NCBI RefSeq assembly: GCF_035222275.1
Contig: NC_085886.1
Span: forward strand, 1,426,001-1,490,000
Direction of reading: 5' to 3'
Source: Podospora bellae-mahoneyi
Lineage: Eukaryota; Ascomycota; Sordariomycetes; Sordariales; Podosporaceae
Length of the DNA stretch: 64,000 bases
In this document: positions 35,574 to 45,635 of the stretch, in pieces
Layout: every line of letters starts with the position of its first letter
How positions within the stretch are numbered: the stretch's first letter is position 1
Position numbers and translations under genes: made by a program
Notes under the pieces: generated by a model
Seen by the model: only the letters and a program-made list of their open reading frames with translations
The model's database searches: none
What the model was told of the DNA's origin: nothing

Positions 35574-35951
35574 ATGCTTAGGCGCCTAGGTAGGAAATAT
35601 TCCTTTGCTATCATAGGAAGCCTAAACAGTGCCCCAATGCGCTCTGGTTTGATTGGCAGCCATGAGGGAGGTGGCGCAAGGGCTCAGTCGGAGGAGCCAC
35701 CTGACAGGCCCGGCAGCGACCTCCCTTCGAGGCTCGAAAACGAAATCTTGAGGACTTCACTCAGCTATGCTCAGAGAATGATTGAAAATCTCAGGACCAA
35801 TATACACCGGGAAAAGACCGAGAAGCTCGAGTTAAAACGCTTGCTGCAAGATGCGCGCGACCAACTTGAGCCTGAGCGCTCGGCCGTTGATAACGCAGGA
35901 TTGACTAAAGGAGACCCAAGCATTCGCGGCACATTCGGGAAGTGGCACTGA
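35574..35951 (+). pseudogene. Coiled-coil gene fragment, possibly ApsA/NUM1-like
   Basis: This is an isolated 125-codon frame. Residues ~50-100 form a charged coiled coil (contains RTNIHREKTEKLELKRLLQ) that I associate, from memory of the family, with the large nuclear-migration cortical protein ApsA/NUM1. The full protein exceeds 1500 aa, and nothing else of it is visible on either side, so this is probably a partial duplicate. It could also be an intact small orphan gene with a real ATG at 35574. Function is not assigned. Confidence 0.35.
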
Positions 35952-36201
35952 CTAGGAAACAGAGGCAGAGTAGTCGGATGTACATAGCGCTGCCGAGGTT
36001 ACCTCATCTGATGCTCGGCCTGTACCACAGATAGCTAGATACACCGTCGTGCCAGAGTAGCGGAACCTGGATTACAAGGTGAGAGAGAGCCAACACTTGT
36101 CAGGGCAGTTCATTGAGGTGCTATCCAGTGTATCCAGTCACATGCTGGTCAAGGATCAGGTAGTTCAGAGAGCCTGGTAGATTTTGCTGCTTTCTACCAA
36201 A

Positions 36202-38022
36202 CTATACAAGACAGATAATGCTCGGCTCCTTAGCCTCCTCCCATCTCAGAGCCTCTCCATACATGACACCGTGAATATGACACTCCCCCACGAGCCAGAC
36301 TGGCGGGCAACCCTTGCAGGCCTCAGTACGAAGGCTACTGCGCCGCCTCGGAACAAGCATATCTTGTCGCCAGGGCGGGCATTTTCTGGGATAAGTTCCA
36401 CATACCCCCTGGTGGTGTGGCACAGTTTCGCCCTGAAAATGTGCTTGGTGAATGCCGCCGCTGTCCGCCAATACAGGACGACTGTCTCCAGCGAAGACCG
36501 TGAACGGTCTGTGTAGATGGCCACGTTTCCTCCCTGTCTCGCGCAAAGTATCTCGTCCTTGAGATTTGCGGGCCACGTGCCGCTCTCTGGGACGTTGGTG
36601 CTGGCGTCACGTACTTGGTCGAGAGGCCAATGGGATTGGCCTAGTATCAATTCTGGGTAGCGTGGGCCGGTGGCTCCCTCTATGACCAGCATGAGCCTGA
36701 CTGTTTCCAAAGACTCACCAGTTGGATACTCGGACAGAAAGGTAAAGAATCTTTCGAGATCCTCATTCGCCGCTGTGAACGAGGCAAAGTTGCCAGTAGC
36801 AACCCTTAGCTTTGTAGTGCTTGTAAGGCTGTCGATGATAGTCCCTCTTATAGCCATGACTGGCTTGTGTGCCATGCCTCTCCCCGCTACACCTGGACTT
36901 TGCACCGAAGCCTCCGGCACGCCGCGGTGTCCGGCAAAATTTCTTCTGGTCCCACTGTTCCAATTGGAGATTGTTTTGGGAAAGGAGCTACTTGTGAATC
37001 GGGGATCCAGGACGTACATGGGAACACTAGGGGTGACGGAACAGCTGACCCTTCCAACCTTCCCGTTCCTGATCGGTACAGGAGATCCAACACCATCCCC
37101 TTCTCGACAAACTTCAATTGCGTATCGTCGCGCTACGGCCTCGACCCCGGACCCATAGTCTGGATCGAATTCCTCTGCAACATCGGAAGCGATCCCCAGC
37201 AGGGCAAACATTCTGTCTTCGCATTTTCGTCGCCTTTGGTGTAAGGGAAGGACTCGAGCAATTCGAAGAAGCCAAGCTTGTGTCGTGTATGCTTGAACTG
37301 CTGCCGGGCAAACCCCATTGCGAGCGCTGCCTCGGCATTGGGCAATGCGTTGGTACGATTTTGCCATGCTAAGACGGTCGAGGCGAAGAAGTCCTCCCAC
37401 CGGATGCTCTGGTTGCCGCGAAGGGCCTCGACGTTGGAGCCCAAGACAAGCTCCTGGACGATCCAGATGCGAGAGAACCACTCTCGCGAAAGTAACCTGT
37501 CTAGAGAGCCCCAGATCGCATTGTTGCTTCCCGGCAGTTTTGCTTTGACCCCACCACCATGTTGAAGTTCTGTGAGAAAGCGAAGGGCGCCGCTGCTATG
37601 GCTATCGGACTCGCCTATCCGGGCTAGGATCACGGCTGCTTGCTGGTAAGTCCGTTACATGAAACGGATCTGCGCGCTCTCCTCGACTAATTGTGCTGAT
37701 CTATGCAGACGGCATCGGCCCAGATTGACACGGGCAACTTCTCACGTCGGATTCGTCGCAGCGCGGCGGCTAGGGAGCGAGTTATTGGGATGTTGCCTTC
37801 TGAAGTCTTTAGATTCTCAACCATATCGGGGTTTCCCCAGACGTAGGAGAGGGCGGAAAAGTGCGGCTTAGATGAAAGGGCTACGTGCTCTATAGATGCC
37901 TGGAGCGATGCCTCTGCTCGGCCCTTGTGTGGCTGAAGGTACAACAGCCGGATGTGATGGGGTTGCAAAGGGAGGTACTTGTAATGGTTGGACAGCTCTT
38001 GTTGCGTGCTCGCTGCATCCAT
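36202..38022 (-). pseudogene. Broken HET-domain gene
   Basis: From ATG 38022 the frame reads a HET N-terminus (FSALSYVWG, then VSIWADAVCIDQ) but breaks at about 37690. A +1 shift is needed to continue, and that frame meets TAA at 37655-37657 before YQQAAVILARIG. The REWFSRIWIVQELVLG block is intact. A one-base loss near 37218 splits the ALLGIA region, and another shift near 36300 separates the C-terminal ARPGDKICLF block from the final LVGECHIHGVMYGEAL. All parts are in order on one strand, so this is a decayed copy of a ~600-aa HET protein of a different subfamily from the intact one next door. No plausible intron explains the breaks. Confidence 0.85.
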
Positions 38023-38246
38023 GTTGAGGTGGGAAGGGCTGGTACTGCCCGGAGTGTTCAAGGTACACTGCCACCCACCATATGGGACAATCGAGAGCAG
38101 ACCTTTTGCAACCAGGGCCCAAGGGTCGATGAAGACAGCCACGCGACCATCCTTCGTGACATTGTAAGCACGGAGCAACACGAAAACATGGTCCGCTGCC
38201 TTGAGGTTGCTTAACGCCAAATCCTGAGCCTTGAGCGAGATGGTGG

Positions 38247-41200
38247 TTAATACGATATCATTTTCCGGTCAAAATGTTGCCAACTCACCAACTTAGCATG
38301 TGTATTTGTAAGTCGAAACGGTGTGTTCAGTGGCCCTTGAGTTATACAAACGGACAGGTGAAATGTCACCTGCACCGCCAATATCTTCAGACGTTGGTCA
38401 ACGTCTTCAAAAAGCCTTGACCGCAACTTATTGGACACGTCGGTGATCACAAAAGTGACAGCAGGCTTTGCGTCTTGCTCGGGAGCGGGATGTCCAGCAC
38501 CGACACGCAATGGGCTTTTCCAGTGCTTCGTGGGTTGATAACCATCGCCAAGGGATCGTGATAAGTATTCCGAGACCTGGCAGCATTCCCCGTCAGCTAT
38601 GAGTACCGTACTTATCTCACGGGGAGGACTTCAGCAAGCAAGGTGTCCGTATCTCACCATGTATTCTCCCATAAACTGCGGGTCGTTGTGCCTCATTCCC
38701 CCAAAGGTAACAGACAAAGGTCTCAGCGGAACAATACCATCCTTGATGTCGTGAAAAGTGTGGTTGGCGGCGGGTTCCCGAGACTCAAGATACTCCTTGT
38801 AAAGCCCTGCCACCGGCCTTACACCACCACTGTCCTTGGAGTTCCCAGCGCTGTTGTGGTTTCTGCTAGAATGACTTTGCTCTCCATGTGATTTCTGAAA
38901 TTCGCGATCGCCCGTTGACAGGTCTCCCGCGGTAGGAGCGGGTGAAAGCGTAATGCTGGCGCACCGCTTGCACGATGAGATGGTTGATTGGGTTAGGTAT
39001 GTATGTTAGATGACGGGCTCGGCGGGTCCTATCATGGCGCCAGAGAACTCACCTTGCTCCATAGAATCTGCTACGTCGTCCCATTCTGGGACGTCTTCCG
39101 GCATGCCTCTCCTGCGAAAGCTCGCGTCAACTCTTTCGGCGTTCCTTTCGGTGAGAACGTGGTGTAGCAACGATGTGCATTCGCCGTCCACGATGTTCAG
39201 CCATACCCGAAGCTCCTCCAGTAATTCAAGAGATGAGAACTCTAAAACCGCTTCCTCCGAGGATATGTATGCGTCGAGCATATTGGATGCAGATGTAGGG
39301 CCATGGCACCAGTTTCGGTCCGGCCCCGTTGCCCAGTACCTTTTATCTCCCAATCGAACTCAATTTTTCCCAGTAGGGATACATGAATGTGATTGAGCTG
39401 CGATACGATAGCTCGCCTCTCCGTGATACTGGTGTTGCTAGAAAGGAGACTGCAGAGGCGAGCTGTCAGTGACTGCTATACTCTCAAGTCTACCTATGAT
39501 ATAGACATGGACGAAGGTCAAGCGGGAGAATGGTCGGGAGTCGGAGGAAGTAAAGCGGTTCAATAGCATACCGGGCAATGTGGTGTGCTTTGGCACGAAG
39601 GCTCATAGTGTGGACAGGGCTATGTCCAGCGTCGTTTTGGACATGCGACACCTTGACTGCCACTTTTGACAACATGCGATCCTCCAGTTGAAGGAGCTAG
39701 AACAGGTTCGAACAAGCTCGCATATTTGATAAGCTCATGGTCAGGAGGGCCACTCTCCCTTCAGAACTTGCAAGCAGATGTGGACGATCCGCAATATACC
39801 AGTCACCCCCGCGAAGGCCGGGTATGGCAGATCTGAGCTGGTAGAACTGTCCCCCGGATTCTCCCAACCATACTGGGAATATATTTAATGCCTTCAGCTG
39901 CAACACCCCAGCATCCCGATTCTCCTTCCACGCTTTTGGTTGGATTAGTGCGCTGGTGGCCTTGAGAACTTGCTGGATATACTCTAGCGAATCTGACAGA
40001 ACTATACGACGAGCCTCGTTGACGAGGTCTTTCAGTGCAGCATTCGGAATTTTTAGCGAGTCACTGAAGAATGATTCAAGCTCTGGATAGTGCTGGATGA
40101 TGCGTGGCGTCCGTTTCACGCAACCCGGGCCATCCCACACGCAATCGTCGGTGCTGAGCCAAACACCCACAGAAGCAGACTCACTCCCCTTTCAGGAGAA
40201 ACAGCAGCTTAAACTCTGCAAATGCTTTCCTGTTGCCTCTCATTAACTTCAAATACCACAAAATGAGATAACGTCGCCATACCTCGTATAGCCTTCATTT
40301 TCATCTGTCAGACTCGCATGGAGGTGTTGATGGAGTCTTAACACTTCATCTCGCGTTGCTTCTGCGTGTTGCAACTGCCGTCTTGCCGTGGCAGAAAAGT
40401 CCTATCAAGAGAGCGGCGGACGTTGTCATCATCGATGCAACAGACACTTAGGGTTGCCAGCTCTGATCTCAAACGCTGCCTCGAGGTTTTCAGGGTCGCT
40501 TTTTCTGATTCGGCGAGGGATATGGATTCTGACTCGGATTCTGCGTCGTTCACTACATAATAGCGGTAGTGTTCCCACCTTCGACAAAGAAATTCTAGCC
40601 ATTTGTTACACTCTGACTGCTCAGTCAGGGATCGAAAGTCGGCAGATAGGACAAAGCCCAGATTGTCAGGGCCGTTCGGGTCGACGAGACGAGGAAAAAC
40701 GGCAACGTGTAGATTTAACTGCAACCAATCGATCCAGTTCGGACAGTGGGTAAGTGGTGGCGACGCCTCTTCATGGAGAAACGCGAATGAGTGTTCGTGT
40801 GAGGCCAAGAGTTGGCTAGCAGAAAATGGGTCGTCAGAGCGCACATAAATTCGGGAAGCTCGACAAGGGCGAAAGTTTTCCGCAACAAGCCAGAGGTCGG
40901 CCTTCGTCCGTCCTGCTGTCCACCCAGCCCGGTAGAGAAACTGAGCGTGGCTTATCAAGGCACGATGTGAAGTATCTTGAACATCGACACTGGGCCGTAC
41001 CCGAGGTGCTGCTAATATCCTTTCGCAGACATCTGCCTGTTGAACCCTCCTTGCACCTAAACTCTCTGCTAGCCGCCTTCTGTGAGAGTTCTTCGCAGCC
41101 TGAGGGGAAACCTCTGCCAGTCCAAGTCCTTTGGGTACGACCAAGCCGTTGTCATCAAGCGGTATGCCTAATAAATCTTCGGACTTTGCGGAGACCCATC

Positions 41201-41817
41201 GACCGTCACGTAAGGGGACGATCTGGAGCTTCAATATGTCGCCCATGTGGTCTTCAAGAAGGTCACATAGCACTTTACTAATCTTCGCGTGCCACGAATC
41301 GGGCATTGACCGAAAGTTGTGTGTTTCGTTCGTAATAAACAAACTTAGTTCCTCCATAAACTGCGTTTTTGACAGAACATTAACACCAAGCTGCATGATC
41401 CACTCTTGCAGATCTGCATGGTACTTGTTGGATAAATGGAGAAACGTAGAGTAGTCGTGTGGAATCAATGGCCTGTTGTGGTCGTCAGTGTAAGGGTCGG
41501 AAACGCAGGTGAGCTTTTCTGGGGCCATGAGGTGCCCGGCATCTGACTCTAACACTGGTGATCGAGACAAGAGGGTAATGATATCTCCTGGAAGAGGCTC
41601 AAAAAAGCTGTCTGTTGTTGGGAAGGGCAGATAATACGGCCAGGTATAACGAAGATGTCCACTATTCAAGGCGTGAACGGCCCTGAGGAAAGCTTTGGGA
41701 AGCTCATGCAAGAAGACTGGATTGCAGGCCGAAGACATGTCGACATCTTCACGGTTGGCAACGAGATCAAAGTCGGCATGGCAAACGAACTGCACCCTTG
41801 TCAGTTGACCAGAGAGT
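38247..41817 (-). pseudogene. 5'-truncated, broken HATPase/DUF3883-type large protein gene
   Basis: Ordered minus-strand pieces recall the large (1500+ aa) fungal proteins with an N-terminal HSP90-like ATPase and a C-terminal DUF3883 region. They are: HADFDLVANREDVD and YTWPYYLPFP (41795-41620), a long middle to 40338, the WLSTDDCVWDGP block (40160), VAVKVSHV (39660), and a C-terminal GEYMVSEYLSRSLG ... HWKSPLR block spliced over an intron at about 38573-38645. The ATPase domain itself is absent. The frame changes between 40338 and 40170, and TAG at 39697-39699 interrupts an otherwise continuous frame. Family assignment is from remembered motifs. A start at ATG 41738 is possible if the truncated gene is still expressed. 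Confidence 0.6.
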
Positions 41818-41970
41818 CTGAGAAGAACAAAATCACTGCTTGACGGACCCTGAACCCATAGTCTCGGATAGGAAGAGATGATGTAGTGGTTGGTTACTTA
41901 CCGGAAGTAGGAAATGGTGATGATGATGATGATGATGGGATGAGAGAATTTGAGGCGGGGAAGAGCGGGT

Positions 41971-41982
41971 TTATTTATATAT
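41971..41982 (-). promoter_or_regulatory. TATA-like box upstream of the truncated HATPase-type gene
   Basis: The minus strand reads ATATATAAATAA, followed by a CT/CAT-rich leader. A good donor (GTAAGT at 41901) and acceptor (TTCTCAG ending 41818) then define an 84-nt leader intron that runs into the truncated gene. This layout looks like a normal fungal promoter and 5' UTR. If so, the loss of the ATPase part may have created a new, shorter transcription unit. Confidence 0.4.
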
Positions 41983-42854
41983 CTATCTGATGGGACAATG
42001 GACTGTGGTCGAATGAATAGTAAAGGCTTTGTCTTCCTTCGTGTTCTTTGGGTTCAAGTTCTTAAAATAGTAAGTGGCACTATTAAGAAAAATGCTTTAT
42101 CTCTTCATCTTGCCTTCTGAGAAGGTACACAAAATAGGCTGATAGAAGAGGGTAGGTAGGTAAGCAAGCTTTGTTTTACAGGCATCTCAGCCATTATAGC
42201 TCTCGTAGCAGTTCGCCCACATACTTGCTGCAAACAGATACGTCGCAATAACACACCTAGGTACGTCAGCAGGCCTTCTTCTAGGACTCAGTCCTTGTTT
42301 GAAGTTTGAAGATATTGTAAGAGCGCGGGTTGCGACACAGAACAGCATCTCTTCTTCCAGGTAGTAGGAAGTTGATAAGCAGGCAAAGAAACAACGGCCG
42401 TTTCGTACGTAGGTAGGTAATCACATTCAAATTTCAATGGTCAAGAAGAGAAAATGAATATTCCAGAGGAAAAAAGTTTTTTTATTATATCAAATATGTT
42501 CAAAAATGATCAACTCATCAATCAACCCAACAAAGTCTGCTACCTCATCCCTCACTCCTCCCACTAGGGGAGAAGTTTTGTGTCGTGAATGATCACGGCG
42601 GTGCTGAAATAGTATTGTCTGAAGGGCAAAAGTGTTTGTTTTGTTGTAACAGGTGTTGTACTGGAGTGTTGAAACCACGTGATTGTCCCCAAAGCAGTGC
42701 TACTAACACCTGCCCATCCGGTATCTTTGTCCACTTAGCAATGACCACGTTAAGCAGGTTAACAGCTCTGGCTCATGAACAATCTCATTGTTCTCTCCAG
42801 TTGAGCCTTACGGCTTTCATCTATTTAAGAGCAGCTATCAAGTGTATTGCCGTC
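41983..42854. other. AT-rich intergenic region
   Basis: No coding gene is seen. Short GGTAGGTA-type repeats recur (near 42150 and 42410), as is common in Sordariales spacers. A CTATTTAAGAG TATA-like element near 42820 probably belongs to the small membrane protein that follows. Confidence 0.4.
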
Positions 42855-43115
42855 ATGGATTCTTGTTTCCCACCAAATTATTCGAGGAAGTTCAACCGCA
42901 ACATCGAATGGCCAAGCACCATGGATATCATGGACCTAGTTCACTTGGGGTTCAAGCTTCTGGAGATGGGGCTTTTCATCGTATATGCGGTTGTGGCCTT
43001 CTGTATTTTGTATGTTCTGTGGTTTACTGCCGTGGCAGTGGTGTTTTGGGTGCTACCGGAGACAATCGTAGTGCGCCGTAGACATATCCCGTTGAGATTT
43101 AGTCTCGACTTTTAG
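42855..43115 (+). CDS. Small putative membrane protein (86 aa)
   Basis: The start is ATG 42855, 30-35 bp after a TATA-like CTATTTAAGAG. The protein has a short polar head, then a hydrophobic stretch of ~37 residues (about 34-70; GLFIVYAVVAFCILYVLWF and a second VLP-ending run) that can form one long or two short membrane helices. The tail is basic (VVRRRH), suggesting it is cytosolic. I know of no family. A real gene is favoured by the TATA spacing and membrane-like composition, but the frame could be chance. Confidence 0.4.
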   Translation: MDSCFPPNYSRKFNRNIEWPSTMDIMDLVHLGFKLLEMGLFIVYAVVAFCILYVLWFTAVAVVFWVLPETIVVRRRHIPLRFSLDF

Positions 43116-43799
43116 TTGGAGTCTGAAGTCAAGTATTGTCAAGGATCTGGTTCTATAGACATGACCCAAGCTGAGTGAGAGCCAACAAAATCAAAAACCG
43201 AATTTATCAAAAAATATCATCTACCTACGTTCCCAATGTTACCTTGTGTATATCTCATATCTACTAACGACTGTATTATCTCCCAGAACACGTAACCAGT
43301 GAATGTAATTTTAGAGATTACCTATCAGAGTACTGATAAAGGCATAACACCAAAGACTGCCGACCATATAATAAGTATACCTCTTCTCTGGAGTTAAGAA
43401 GAGGTATCAGCAAGGAAACTCCGTATAAGTACCAACCAGCTTTCCAGCATTTCTTCCACGAACAGAGCATATGGGGCTCCATGACGCCAATTATTGCAAG
43501 AGAAAGACCAACGGACTTGAAACAGAGTGAGTGATGTAGATACTTCAGTATTTTTCTCTATAAACGGTCATCATCCGTATTGATAATATCGTTATTCATA
43601 ACACAACATTAACCAGATGTCGGTCTACTTAAGCATCCTTGCCTTTCCTTCATGCCTCATCTCTTCTCTCATGACCATTATCAAACTCTCGAGCCTTTTT
43701 GATAGATAGGTATCTACCTACGTAAAGACTCAGATATCAACACTTCACCAACCAAACCAACCAAACCACCACCAACACCAACCACATATCTCATTCAAG
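43116..43799. other. AT-rich intergenic region with CCAA-rich leader
   Basis: This is A/T-rich spacer. From about 43740 it becomes an ACCAACCAA-type leader that ends in ATG 43800, typical of fungal 5' UTRs. No gene or known repeat is recognised. Confidence 0.45.
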
Positions 43800-44138
43800 A
43801 TGTTTGAATACTACGCCAACTGCGTCTACTGCGGCTGTGACACTATTCCCCACAGAGAGAAAATCTGGACATGCCACCCTGTTACTACCCATGAGGTTCT
43901 TGAATGCTCCAACGCTGTTGTCGCGCCGAAAGCACGAGATTGGCCCTGCCCTATTCACCAGCCCGATGTTCCCGATCCTCTGGACAAGGACAATGATGGG
44001 AAACTGGAGATCAAGCGCGAGAACAGGATCAGAGAGAAATTCGATTTTCTCACTCAAGATACTCCCAACCTGAATGACTCGGACGAAGTGCCAAGCGTGG
44101 AGGAAGGCAAAGAGGCAAGCGTAGAGCAAGGTAAGTAG
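43800..44138 (+). CDS. Small Cys-rich protein (112 aa), paralogue of the next gene
   Basis: ATG 43800 follows a CCAA-rich leader. The protein starts with MFEYYANCVYCGC, has further Cys/His positions (WTCHP, LEC, WPCPIH) within the first 53 residues, and ends in a charged tail. The pattern Y-x(n)-C-x-x-C-G-C, then C-x-x-H, recalls the many small fungal proteins with a likely metal-binding N-terminal fold. There is no signal peptide, so it is probably intracellular. The last codons run into GGTAAGTAG, a perfect splice donor, so the true protein may continue in another exon that I cannot place. Confidence 0.5.
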   Translation: MFEYYANCVYCGCDTIPHREKIWTCHPVTTHEVLECSNAVVAPKARDWPCPIHQPDVPDPLDKDNDGKLEIKRENRIREKFDFLTQDTPNLNDSDEVPSVEEGKEASVEQGK

Positions 44139-44185
44139 GGGCAAGTTAGGTAAGTAAGGTAAGTAAGGTAAGTAAGGTAAGTCAA
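44131..44185 (+). repeat. Minisatellite made of 5' splice-site sequence (GTAAGTAAG)n
   Basis: Four tandem 9-bp GTAAGTAAG-like units start at 44150, 44159, 44168 and 44177. A further GTAAGT lies at 44131. Every unit contains the consensus fungal 5' splice site, and the array sits exactly at the end of the preceding reading frame. Confidence 0.75.
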
Positions 44186-44863
44186 GGCAAAGTAGGTGAG
44201 GCAAGTATTAATTACTGTGTGATGACAATCAAAACATAAATGCAATAAAAACATTCTTTTTTATTTTTAACAACACTGTTCTTAACCCTGGATGACATAT
44301 TTCTGACCGTAATCAAGTGCATTCTTCTCCTCAAGACCGAGGGATTAAAGATAAGGTAACTCGATGCCTCCATGATGCCCTCAGAATTGTAAATGTTTGC
44401 TTGAACCTCACCCTTACCTAAGTTACCTGAATTTACTAGAGACCTGCCGTTAGCCATATTGAACCATCCTGGGAAGTCCAGCTACAGCCTCTTCTCTGCA
44501 AAGTTAATTCTGCGCCTCAAGAGCCTACCTACCAAGCACCGTTTGTGAATGAAGCTATTTCAGGACTCAAGACAAAGCCCAATATACGGGGAAGATAGGA
44601 AGAAGAGAACAGACAAAGACATCAATCCCTAATGTAATATCCCATCAGACAATCCCATTGTATATTCTCCGCTACACAAATCCCCACAGACTATACAACC
44701 AACTCTTCCACCCCATCCATCTTACCACAACTTCTCATCATCGTCATTATCACTCACTCACTCACCCCTATCACCAATCTACCAACACCCACCACCTCAA
44801 GCAGGTAAGTATTTACCCCCCCTTCCCCTCCCCCCCCACTCAACCCACAAACATCAGCACAAA
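44186..44863. other. Intergenic region/leader of the second Cys-rich gene
   Basis: No gene is seen up to about 44650. From 44690 a CCA/TCA-rich leader begins. It holds a likely 5' UTR intron, with donor GTAAGT at about 44804 and acceptor ACATCAG just before ATG 44864. Confidence 0.45.
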
Positions 44864-45079
44864 ATGTGCATCTACACCTCCAACATCTGGGCCTGCGGCT
44901 GCGTGGTCAAGAACAAACCTGCCGTCCGCACCCATCCCTGCAGCCACGTTCTCCAGAGGGCCGCTTGCCCTACCCCGGCGGCAATCACTGTTCGGGCAGT
45001 TTACATTGATGGGAAGTGCTACCGTCATCATATGGAGCATAGGGGTCGTGAGCATCGTGGGGATGGGAGATATAACTAA
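44864..45079 (+). CDS. Small Cys-rich protein (71 aa)
   Basis: ATG 44864 lies a few bases after a likely leader-intron acceptor. The sequence begins MCIYTSNIWACGC and continues with HPCSH, AAC and GKCYRHH. It shares the Met-x-x-Tyr ... C-G-C start and later C-x-x-H motif with the gene at 43800, so the two look like diverged tandem duplicates about 0.7 kb apart. The Cys/His content suggests a zinc-binding mini-fold. There is no signal peptide. Function is unknown. Confidence 0.5.
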   Translation: MCIYTSNIWACGCVVKNKPAVRTHPCSHVLQRAACPTPAAITVRAVYIDGKCYRHHMEHRGREHRGDGRYN

Positions 45080-45635
45080 ACTAACTAACTAGGTGGGTTG
45101 AGTAAAAGAGTGTTTGAGAAAAAGCTCTTCCTTTTTTCCTTCCCCTGGTGGGAAAAGGGAGAGTTTGAGGTGAGTAGGTAGCGACGAGGGTGGTGAGGAT
45201 CAATACATAATTTTAATCAAATATGAAAACTTTTTTCTCTTGATGAAGCACAGGGACGGTTTGATGTTATTGTGATTTAGGTATGTCGCTGTGAAGTTTG
45301 TGGTTGTCTAAGCCGCTTGATATGATGACTCGAGTGTCGAGACCTCGAAGAGCCTGCCCGGCTTCTCGGAGCAGTTGTGATTTTGTTCCTAGATGTACCG
45401 GTAATGTCTGCCGCCTGGTGTGAGTAGGTGCCTGTAGAGAGTCCCTAAGTTCTGTGACAGGAAGGAGACGCTTTACTATTGGCCCTGATGAATAATCGGT
45501 GGCACGGGATACCCCACGCCCTGTGAATGACATGATCAGATAGACCAGATAAAGAATGAGCTTATGTACTCTTACTTCAACCACAGCTCAACCACAGATT
45601 AAACCTCCCAACCCAACCTCCAATACCCTCCCACA
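45080..45635. other. Intergenic region
   Basis: This is spacer between the Cys-rich gene and the dehydrogenase gene. The leader becomes CCA-rich just before ATG 45636. No element is recognised. Confidence 0.45.

Noticed and set aside
37630-37720. An intron that would rescue the HET pseudogene
   Set aside because: No GTRNGT donor is present; the only candidates are weak and too short (about 30-45 nt), and two other frameshifts remain downstream.
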